From assembly GCA_050013415.1 (NCBI GenBank), contig JBEKFH010000116.1, positions 1-12,129 of the forward strand: a DNA stretch of 12,129 nt, given 5' to 3'. A program made the translations under genes and the position numbers. Source of the stretch: Palsa-506 sp050013415. Lineage in GTDB: Bacteria > Actinomycetota > Actinomycetes > Streptosporangiales > Streptosporangiaceae. Positions 6,608 through 12,129 of the stretch are shown one piece after another; position 1 is the first letter of the stretch; the number at the start of each line of letters is the position of its first letter. The notes below the pieces were generated by a model. That model saw nothing but the letters and a program-made list of their open reading frames with translations, had not been told where the DNA came from and made no database searches.

Positions 6608-7723
6608 TCCGGTGCCGCCGGGGGCGGTGCCGCCGGGGGCGGTGCTGCCGGGAGTGGTGTCGCCGGGAGCGGTGCCACCAGTAGCGGTGCCGCCGGGCTG
6701 GCGAGCAGCGATCGCGCCCGCGCGCGTCACCTCGAAGGCCTCGGCGTAGCGTCCGTCGCCGAAGCGTGACCAGTAGGACGCGGTCACCGTGACTAGGCCG
6801 CGGTCCAGGTAACTGCGCACCTCGCCGTGCGACGCGAAGGCGCGGATCGCCAGGATCTTGCGTTCCATCTGCTCGTCGATGGGGACGAAATGACCGGGCC
6901 GGAAGTCGACGGTGCCGGACGGCGACTGGAAGCAGCAGACGCGCGCATCCTCCCGCGCGGCCGTCATGACGGCGCTGTGCACATTTCGATGATCGGAGTT
7001 CGCGTCATGCAGCGAATGGGTGTAGATCACGGCCGGCTGGACGGATTCCAGCACTCGGCGGATCACGCCGATGGTCGGGTCGCCCGCCGCGATCTGAGTG
7101 TCCGCCATCTGCTCCCGGTACAACACGGCGCCAAGCGCCAACGCCGCCAGCGCCGACTCGCCGGCCCGCGTGCCCTCGGTGTCTCCCGGGGCACCGCCGC
7201 TGAGTGACAGGATCGAGATCCGGTCTCCCGTGCGGCGATGCGCGAGCAGCGCTCCGGCCGCGCCAATCTCGACGTCGCCCGGGTGGGCGCCGATGGCGAG
7301 CACTGCCTGCCCCGCGGCCAGCCGTGCCGCGCGCCCCCTTGCCACCAGCGACGTGACCGTGGCCAGCAGGTGAGCGGGCCGGATCGGTTTCTGCAGGAAC
7401 TCATCGGCCTGGCTGCGCAGGATCCGCATCGCGGCATCGGCGGCGTCGTGAGCGGTCATCACTGCGACCGGGAGATCCGGGGCGACCAGGCGCAGTTGCC
7501 GGACGAGCTCAAGGCCTGTCATGCCCGGCAGTTCCACGTCGGTCAGCACCAGATCCCAGTACTCAGAGCTGGCCCGCTTCAGCGCGACGGCAGGGTCCGG
7601 CGTGTGGACCACGTCGAATCCGCCGCGCGCGGCCAGCACCTGCACAGCGAAATGGGCGGCCACTGCGTCGTCCTCGACCAGCAGGATCCGCCTGGGCGAT
7701 GCGTCCTGCGCGCTGGGTGTCAC
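6602..7723 (-). CDS. Response regulator receiver fused to PIG-L (LmbE) deacetylase-like domain
   Basis: 373 residues from GTG 7723, two bases after the cheR stop; GTG 7756 would add 11 residues and overlap cheR by 31 nt. Neither has a strong ribosome site. Residues 10-128 are a CheY-type receiver: acidic pair in LLVEDD, phospho-acceptor Asp62 in LVLTDVELPGM, T in VMTAHD and Lys in LQKPIRP. Residues 140-330 are a PIG-L/LmbE domain: VLAIGAHPGDVEIGAAGALL near the start and YTHSLHDANSDHRNVHSAV later, which supply the zinc ligands His147, Asp150 and His245/249. The family usually has AHPDD; here the first Asp, the general base in MshB, is Gly149. PIG-L proteins remove N-acetyl groups from sugars. 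The C-terminal 30 residues are a Gly-Gly-Thr-Ala-Pro-type repeat encoded by 15-bp tandem units. It is the last gene of the che operon and probably its output. Confidence 0.9.
   Translation of the reverse strand: MTPSAQDASPRRILLVEDDAVAAHFAVQVLAARGGFDVVHTPDPAVALKRASSEYWDLVLTDVELPGMTGLELVRQLRLVAPDLPVAVMTAHDAADAAMRILRSQADEFLQKPIRPAHLLATVTSLVARGRAARLAAGQAVLAIGAHPGDVEIGAAGALLAHRRTGDRISILSLSGGAPGDTEGTRAGESALAALALGAVLYREQMADTQIAAGDPTIGVIRRVLESVQPAVIYTHSLHDANSDHRNVHSAVMTAAREDARVCCFQSPSGTVDFRPGHFVPIDEQMERKILAIRAFASHGEVRSYLDRGLVTVTASYWSRFGDGRYAEAFEVTRAGAIAARQPGGTATGGTAPGDTTPGSTAPGGTAPGGTGL
6611..6700. repeat. Six 15-bp tandem repeats in the 3' end of the REC-PIG-L gene
   Basis: Units GGTGCCGCCGGGGGC at 6611 and 6626 are identical. 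Those at 6641, 6656, 6671 and 6686 differ by 2-5 bases. In the minus-strand gene they encode a disordered Gly/Thr/Ala/Pro tail that ends just before the stop codon. Confidence 0.85.
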
Positions 7724-7725
7724 GG

Positions 7726-9168
7726 CTACGGCCGTCCGCCGAGCCGCACGTGGCACGCCGCGACGACGTCGCCGATGTCGACCTGCTGGAGGATCAGGTC
7801 GTGCCGGTGATCCGCCGCGTCGAGCGTCCGTAGGACGCGCTGGTAGGCGCGCCGCGCCGCAGCCTCGTCGCCCAGCGCATCATAGGCGCGGCCAAGGGTG
7901 AACGCCGCGAGGGCGAACCGGGTGTCGATGTAGAGCGCCCGGCGAAGCGCGGCGGCCGCCGCGCCGGGCTCGCCCGCTGCCAGCGTGAGGAGTCCTTGGA
8001 CGAAATGCGCGTCGGCGTCGAGCGGGTTGTCCGCGATCAGCGACTCCACCTGCGCCAGGGCCTCCGCGCGGTCACTGTTATCCGCGGCGTTCAGCGCCGC
8101 CGCCAGCCGCTGCTCGCGCGAGTGGGCCGGATGGCGCCCGAGCGGCCTGCGGAGTGGGCCGGAGCCTGCCCGTGCCGTGCCTGCCCGTGCCGTGCCTGCC
8201 TGTGTCGTGCCTGCCCGCGGCGCGCTGGTCAGCGCCGTCCCGGTTAGCCCGGCTGCTGTGCTGGCCGGCCGGGGGGCCCGTCTGAGGGCGTCCGCGGCAC
8301 CGAGCATGAGCAGGCCGCCCGGGCGAAGCGACCGCTCAAGCGCCGCTATCACGGTGCATGCCAGCGGCTGCTCGAAGTAGATGAGCACGTTCCTGCAGGC
8401 GACGAGGTCGAAGCCAGCCTCACCGGGTGGCGGCAGCGGATCCCTGGCGAGGTTGTGGCGGCGGAAGCGGACCAGGCCGCGCAGCCGCATGCCGACGAGG
8501 TAGTCCCCATCGCGCTGCTGGCCGAGGTACCGATCGCGCTCTGGCGCCCGCAGCGAGCGCACTGCCCGCTCCCGGTACCGCCCGGCCGCGGCGGCCGCGA
8601 GCGCGGCACCGGAGATGTCCGTTCCGAGCACGTCGACGGGCGCCTGCCCAGGGCCGAGCGCCTGATCGGCGAGCAGCGCCAGGGTATAGGCCTCCTCTCC
8701 GGTCGCGCAGCCCGCGCTCCACACCCGGATGGCCGCCGATCCTGCCGCGAGCGCGCTGCGCCGCAGGTCGTGCCAGGGGATGCCGTCGAGCTGACCGCGA
8801 TCTCTGGCGAAGGCGGTTTCCTGGGTGGTCACCTCGTCGATCAGCCGCTGCACGAGATCGCGGCCACGCACCGGATCCGACGCCACGCGCAGGAACGTGC
8901 CCGTGTCGAGTCCGGCCGCCGCTCGGCCGACGGCAGCGCGAAGAGCGGGCTGCCGCGCGGCCGGCACGGCGATTCCGGTCTCCCGGCAGACGAGTTCCGC
9001 GATCCCGGTCAGCGGGTTCCGCAGCGTGTCCTTCACCCGGTCCAGTGGCGTGTCCTTCGCAGCCTCCTGCAGCTTGTCCTTCACGGGCTCCCGTGGCGCG
9101 ACCTTCAGGCGCTCCCGTCGGGCGTCCTTCACCGCGTCCATGACCATGTCCTTCAGGGGGTGCCTCAT
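7726..9168 (-). CDS. cheR: CheR-type protein-glutamate methyltransferase with TPR tail
   Basis: 480 residues from ATG 9168, which shares ATGA with the cheB stop (translational coupling; GGGGTG lies just upstream). GTG 9174 is an alternative. CheR uses S-adenosylmethionine to methylate Glu side chains on chemoreceptors. Residues 1-48 are six copies of an 8-residue unit ending in K-D-x, unusual for CheR. Residues 50-115 match the CheR N-terminal domain (ending VTTQETAF, the conserved T-x-x-E-F/T-x-F region). The catalytic domain covers 125-295, with SAM motif I IRVWSAGCATGEEAYTLA (148-164), LGTDISGAAL, and FDLVACRNVLIYF (253-265). Residues 300-345 are a repetitive Ala/Gly/Thr linker. Residues 355-450 form two to three TPR units (DADAHFVQGLLTLAAGEPGA; FALAAFTLGRAYDALGDEAA). 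A TPR-bearing CheR is typical of non-flagellar chemosensory systems such as Wsp. Confidence 0.94.
   Translation of the reverse strand: MRHPLKDMVMDAVKDARRERLKVAPREPVKDKLQEAAKDTPLDRVKDTLRNPLTGIAELVCRETGIAVPAARQPALRAAVGRAAAGLDTGTFLRVASDPVRGRDLVQRLIDEVTTQETAFARDRGQLDGIPWHDLRRSALAAGSAAIRVWSAGCATGEEAYTLALLADQALGPGQAPVDVLGTDISGAALAAAAAGRYRERAVRSLRAPERDRYLGQQRDGDYLVGMRLRGLVRFRRHNLARDPLPPPGEAGFDLVACRNVLIYFEQPLACTVIAALERSLRPGGLLMLGAADALRRAPRPASTAAGLTGTALTSAPRAGTTQAGTARAGTARAGSGPLRRPLGRHPAHSREQRLAAALNAADNSDRAEALAQVESLIADNPLDADAHFVQGLLTLAAGEPGAAAAALRRALYIDTRFALAAFTLGRAYDALGDEAAARRAYQRVLRTLDAADHRHDLILQQVDIGDVVAACHVRLGGRP
8165..8224. repeat. Four 15-bp tandem repeats in the cheR linker
   Basis: CCTGCCCGTGCCGTG occurs at 8165 and 8180 exactly, with diverged copies at 8195 and 8210. 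On the minus strand they encode Ala-Gly-Thr-Ala-Arg-type units between the methyltransferase and TPR parts of CheR. Confidence 0.85.
9025..9168 (-). repeat. Six 24-bp repeats encoding 8-residue K-D units at the CheR N-terminus
   Basis: The first 48 codons of cheR divide into six units of eight: MRHPLKDM, VMDAVKDA, RRERLKVA, PREPVKDK, LQEAAKDT, PLDRVKDT. The position pattern is four variable residues, a small hydrophobic, Lys, Asp (once Val), any. The DNA copies keep a core of GTCCTTCA on the plus strand. The next eight residues (LRNPLTGI) still show the unit's spacing, so the array may have grown from the edge of the CheR domain. Confidence 0.85.
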
Positions 9169-10205
9169 CGGCACCCCGGCAGCGGCTGGTGACTCAGCTG
9201 CAGCAGCGCGGCGGCGATATCGGCCGGGGCCAGCACCACCTCGACGCCGAGGTCGATTGCTGCCCTCGGCATCCCGAACACCGCTGACGACTCCCTGTCC
9301 TGCGCGATCGCGAGGCCGCCGGCCCGCCGCACCGCCGCCGCGCCGGCCGCGCCGTCGGCGCCCATGCCGCTCAGCACGATGCCGACACCCGCCGGGCCGG
9401 CGGCTGCGGCGATGCTCTCCAGCAAGATGTCACCGGACGGGCGGTGGCGCCCCGGCGGGCCGTGCCGGTCAAGGGAAAGCCGGCCGTTCCCGGAAAGCTT
9501 GAGATGTGCGCCATCTGGCGCGATCCAGGCCCCGGCACCCGCCCGCATCCCGTCCCTGGCAATCGCGACCGGCAGCCGCACGGTCTGGTCGAGCCAGTCG
9601 GCCAGCCCCTCAGCGAATCCGGCGCCGATGTGCTGGACGACGAGCAGCGGGATGGGGTAATCGACCGGGAGCACATGGAGCAGGCGCGCCAGGATCTGCG
9701 GGCCGCCCGTGGAAGCGCAGATCCCGATTACTGACGCGCGGCGGACGCGGCCGCGCACGGCTGGCCCCGCCTTCAGCCCGGCACGCAGATGGCGGATGAC
9801 GGTCGCCCGGCAGAGCACCTTGATGCGCTGCCGGAGGGCGGCGCCCGCGGCGCCCGCCGGATTGCGCAGGTCGAGATCATCCTTTGCAATGGCATCGAGC
9901 GCCCCGAACGCGAGAGCAGCCGCCGCCGCCCGGTCGCTGCCTGATCCGACCTGGGCAGAAAGCACCAGGATGGGCAATGGCCGGGAGCTCATGATTTCCT
10001 CGACTGCCTTGAGCCCGTCCATGCCGGGAAGATCGATGTCCATCGTCACGAGGTCCGGCCGCACCCGGGACAGGGCCGCGATCGCCTCCTCGGCGGTCGC
10101 GCAAACGGCGGCGACCGTGATGTCCCCGTCGTATTCGAGCGTCCGGGTCAGCGCGGCCGCGAACACGCGCGAGTCCTCGCAGACCAGCACTCGGCGCGTC
10201 GTCAC
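9165..10205 (-). CDS. cheB: CheB-type receptor methylesterase/response regulator
   Basis: 346 residues, GTG 10205, TGA 9167-9165. CheB removes methyl groups from receptor glutamates when its receiver is phosphorylated by CheA. Residues 4-120 form the receiver: acidic residues E10/D11, phospho-acceptor Asp56 in LVTMDIDLPGMDG, Ser83 in LVLSAQ and Lys108. The linker runs to about 155. The esterase domain (156-340) keeps the full catalytic triad: Ser165 in GICASTGGP, His192 in VVQHIGAGF and Asp284 in LSGMGADGAAG. The start is well fixed because an in-frame TGA lies seven codons upstream in the 21-bp repeat tract. No good Shine-Dalgarno is seen; a short ORF in the repeats ends in a GTGA overlap with this start, so coupling is possible. 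It is followed by cheR with ATGA overlap. Confidence 0.96.
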   Translation of the reverse strand: MTTRRVLVCEDSRVFAAALTRTLEYDGDITVAAVCATAEEAIAALSRVRPDLVTMDIDLPGMDGLKAVEEIMSSRPLPILVLSAQVGSGSDRAAAAALAFGALDAIAKDDLDLRNPAGAAGAALRQRIKVLCRATVIRHLRAGLKAGPAVRGRVRRASVIGICASTGGPQILARLLHVLPVDYPIPLLVVQHIGAGFAEGLADWLDQTVRLPVAIARDGMRAGAGAWIAPDGAHLKLSGNGRLSLDRHGPPGRHRPSGDILLESIAAAAGPAGVGIVLSGMGADGAAGAAAVRRAGGLAIAQDRESSAVFGMPRAAIDLGVEVVLAPADIAAALLQLSHQPLPGCR

Positions 10206-10303
10206 GAGGTCACCGGCACCGTGTCAGAGGTCACCGGCACCGTGTCAGAGGTCACCGGCACCGTGTCAGAGGTCACCCGCACCGTGTCAGAGGTCACCCG
10301 CAC
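10202..10303 (-). other. Possible leader/bridge ORF across the cheA-cheB repeat tract
   Basis: In the frame one base away from cheA/cheB, the repeats are open. A GTG at 10303 lies four bases after the cheA stop, and the frame runs 33 codons as repeated Val-Pro/Arg-Val-Thr-Ser-Asp-Thr to TGA 10204-10202, which overlaps the cheB start as GTGA. Because 21 is seven codons, the frame stays open whatever the copy number. No Shine-Dalgarno was found, so translation by re-initiation after cheA is only an inference. Confidence 0.3.
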
Positions 10304-10310
10304 CGTGTCA
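10206..10310. repeat. Five 21-bp tandem repeats filling the cheA-cheB spacer
   Basis: Units at 10206, 10227, 10248, 10269 and 10290 are each 21 bp (begin GAGGTCACC, end CACCGTGTCA). The first three are identical, and the last two differ from them by the same change (CGGC to CCGC). The array exactly fills the space from the cheA stop codon to the base before the cheB start. Each unit carries one TGA in the common cheA/cheB frame. Confidence 0.97.
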
Positions 10311-12129
10311 CCGGCCGACCAGGTGCTCGACCGTGGCGAGCAGCGCCTGCTGATCGAAGCTCTGCTTCACCATGTAGGCGTCCGCTCCTGCCGCGGCCCC
10401 CTGGCGCCGGTCGTCATCGGATCCGCGGGAGGTGACGATGATGACCGGCAGTGACGAGCGTGCGGCACTGGCGCGGATTGCCCGGGTCAGTCCCAGCCCG
10501 TCGAGCTCCGGCATCTGAAGGTCGGTGACCACGAGCGCGATCTCCGGATCCCGGTCGAGCGCTGCGAGCGCCTCGCGCCCGTCGCACGCGGTCACGACGG
10601 GATAGCCGGCGGTCTCCAGGATGCTGCGCTGGAGCTCGCGGACGATGAAGGAATCCTCCACGACGAGGACCTTGGGCGCGGGAGCCGCGGCCGGCTCGCG
10701 GGCCGCCAGCCCGCCGATCGTCGGCCCGCGGGCCGCCAGCCCGCCGATCGTCGGCCCGCGGGCCGACGGGGCGCCGGCCGCCGGCAGCCGCCAGGATTCC
10801 CTGGCCAGCATGCCCGGATCCACGAGGAGCGCGATCCGGCCGTCACCGAGGATGGCCGCGCCGAGGTACGCCGTGCGGCCATCCAGGAGCGGGCCGAGCG
10901 GCTTGACCACCACCTCCTCCTGGCGGATCACGAAGTCGCAGGTCACGATAGCGCTGCGGCCGCCGACGGAGATAACGAGCGCTGGTGGCCGGTCACCCAG
11001 CGGCGGTGCCGCGGCACCGACCAGCGCACAGATATCAGCGACCGGCAGCGGCCTGCCGCGGATCTCCAGCGCGGGCCGACCCTCCAGCAGGAGCGTCTGG
11101 CCCGCGGTGATGACCTCTTCCACCGCCACGAGCGGAACGCCGTAGACGCGGCCAGCGCGCTCGAAAAGCAGCACCTCGAGCAGCGCGAGCGCGACGGGAA
11201 GCAGCAGTACCACTTCCATTCCCTGACCAGGCTCGCTGCGCACCTCCAGACTTCCCCGCACCGATCGTGCGTAGTCTCTGACGGCGTCGAGGCCGACGCC
11301 GCGCCCGGCCAGGTCGGTCACCTCTGCCGCGGTGGAGAACCCGGAGCGCGTCAGCACCTCGGCGAGCGATCCGGCGTGGCGTGCTTGCTCGATCACTTCC
11401 GGCGAGACACCCTTGCCATCGTCGGCAACCACGATCTCGACAAGGCTGCCGCGGGGCACGGCCCGGAGCTCCAGCCGGCCGCGCGCGGGCTTGCCTGCGC
11501 GCCCGCGCTCGGCCGGGGACTCGATTCCATGGGTGACGGCATTGCGTAGCAGGTGCGCGAGCGGGTCATACAGGCTCTCCAGGATGACCCGGTCGAGTTC
11601 GGTGTCGGCGCCTGTCACGACGAACTCGACGTCCTTGCCAGCCGCGAGCGCGAGATCCCGGACGGCCCGCGGCAGCTGCCGGGTAATCGTGGCGAGCGGC
11701 AGGGTGCGCATCCCGGTCGCGGTTTCGGCGAGCTCGTCGAACATGCGACCGCTGGCCGTCAGGATCTCGGCGATGGCCGGGGAACGGATCGCCTGCGCGC
11801 TGAGCGAGTGGGTGAGCCTGCCGCGGTACTGCATGAACTCGCCGACGATGTCGAGCAGGCGGTCAATCTTGCCCGCCGGAACCCGCAGCGGGCGTCCCTT
11901 GATGGGCGACCCGGGCGCTTCGCCGCCGCCTGCCGCCTCGGGCTCGCCAGCCCAGCGCGGACTTGCCGCGGCCGGGCCCTCCGCGGCCGGGCCCTCCGCC
12001 ACCGGGCCCGCCGCCACCAGACCCTCCTCGACCGGTCCGGCCACGACCGGTCCGGCCACGACCGGTCCGGCCACGACCGGTCCGGCCACGACCGGTCCGG
12101 CCACGACCGGTCCGGCCACGACCGGTCCG
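10308..12129 (-). CDS. cheA: Hybrid CheA-type histidine kinase with CheW and receiver domains, N-terminus outside the window
   Basis: The frame is open to the right edge; the GTG at 12119 is only a Val codon in a repeat and not a likely start. TGA at 10310-10308. Counting from 12119: residues 1-70 are low-complexity Ala-Gly-Pro-Val repeats. Residues 78-150 match the CheA dimerisation (P3) domain (GKIDRLLDIVGEFMQYRGRL; GMRTLPLATITRQLPRAVRDL). Residues 160-310 are the ATPase, with N box LAHLLRNAVTHGIE, G1 VADDGKGV and G2 DLAGRGVGLDAV. Residues 311-440 are the CheW-like coupling domain. Residues 441-480 hold a linker with a duplicated 10-residue unit. Residues 481-603 are a receiver with phospho-acceptor Asp533 in LVVTDLQMPELDG and Lys585. 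CheA senses receptor state and phosphorylates response regulators. The HPt domain with the phospho-His is not visible and should lie upstream. First visible gene of the operon cheA-cheB-cheR-REC/PIG-L. Confidence 0.94.
   Translation of the reverse strand, partial: GPVVAGPVVAGPVVAGPVVAGPVVAGPVVAGPVEEGLVAAGPVAEGPAAEGPAAASPRWAGEPEAAGGGEAPGSPIKGRPLRVPAGKIDRLLDIVGEFMQYRGRLTHSLSAQAIRSPAIAEILTASGRMFDELAETATGMRTLPLATITRQLPRAVRDLALAAGKDVEFVVTGADTELDRVILESLYDPLAHLLRNAVTHGIESPAERGRAGKPARGRLELRAVPRGSLVEIVVADDGKGVSPEVIEQARHAGSLAEVLTRSGFSTAAEVTDLAGRGVGLDAVRDYARSVRGSLEVRSEPGQGMEVVLLLPVALALLEVLLFERAGRVYGVPLVAVEEVITAGQTLLLEGRPALEIRGRPLPVADICALVGAAAPPLGDRPPALVISVGGRSAIVTCDFVIRQEEVVVKPLGPLLDGRTAYLGAAILGDGRIALLVDPGMLARESWRLPAAGAPSARGPTIGGLAARGPTIGGLAAREPAAAPAPKVLVVEDSFIVRELQRSILETAGYPVVTACDGREALAALDRDPEIALVVTDLQMPELDGLGLTRAIRASAARSSLPVIIVTSRGSDDDRRQGAAAGADAYMVKQSFDQQALLATVEHLVGR
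10701..10760. repeat. Exact 30-bp tandem duplication in the cheA CheW-receiver linker
   Basis: Bases 10701-10730 and 10731-10760 are identical (starting GGCCGCCAGCCCGCC). They encode the ten residues ARGPTIGGLA twice, in frame, between the CheW and receiver domains. Confidence 0.95.
12031..12129. repeat. 15-bp tandem repeats in the cheA N-terminal linker, running off the window
   Basis: ACCGGTCCGGCCACG occurs six times exactly from 12031 and continues for nine more bases to the window edge, so the true copy number is higher. On the minus strand it encodes Ala-Gly-Pro-Val-Val units. Diverged relatives continue leftwards to about 11967. Confidence 0.97.

Noticed and set aside
10206..10310. CRISPR-like array
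   Set aside because: The 21-bp units are directly adjacent with no unique spacers and no cas genes nearby; this is a tandem repeat.
10221..10454. Plus-strand frame encoding repeated Ser-Glu-Val-Thr units
   Set aside because: It is an antisense reading of the repeat tract and the cheA receiver, whose protein motifs are clear on the other strand.
12117..12119. GTG at 12119 as the cheA start
   Set aside because: It is one of many identical Val codons in the AGPVV repeat, and the frame is open to the window edge.

Overview
The window is 12.1 kb of very GC-rich DNA with GTG starts, strong G/C third-position bias, lipobox lipoproteins, a DUF3097 gene and a DinB/DUF664-type gene. Together these point to a high-GC actinobacterium (Streptomyces/Streptosporangium-like). 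This assignment is an inference from gene content, not a database match.

Left half (1-6.6 kb) is a mixed set of mostly single-gene units. It starts with the 3' part of a pspA/IM30-type membrane-stress gene (+), meeting tail-to-tail, with a 14-nt overlap, a small DUF3558-like lipoprotein (-). A GT39/ArnT-type membrane glycosyltransferase follows (+), then a DinB-fold protein (-), a four-helix DUF6069-like membrane protein (+), a degraded vapC (PIN toxin) remnant (+), a DUF3097 protein with a TOPRIM-like segment (-), and a second lipoprotein (+). Several of these genes have no Shine-Dalgarno sequence but have a TANNNT-like -10 six to nine bases before the start, so leaderless transcripts are possible.

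Right half (6.6-12.1 kb) is one minus-strand operon, transcribed from beyond the right edge: hybrid cheA (P3-HATPase-CheW-receiver; the N-terminus and any HPt domain lie outside the window) -> cheB -> cheR (with TPR tail) -> a receiver/PIG-L deacetylase fusion. cheB and cheR overlap by ATGA, and the last gene follows cheR with a 2-nt gap or a short overlap. No separate cheY, cheW or receptor is visible. The apparent output of this chemosensory array is therefore an enzyme, a phospho-controlled PIG-L (LmbE) deacetylase-like domain, not a flagellar switch. This is analogous in logic to Wsp-type systems. Its active-site motif reads AHPGD instead of AHPDD.

The operon is also marked by in-frame tandem repeats (15, 21, 24 and 30 bp, all multiples of three) in protein termini, in interdomain linkers and between cheA and cheB. 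The cheA-cheB spacer is five 21-bp units. Each unit carries an in-frame TGA in the cheA/cheB frame, while a second frame is an open 33-codon ORF that ends in a GTGA overlap with cheB. These repeats and the REC-PIG-L output are the most interesting parts of the window.
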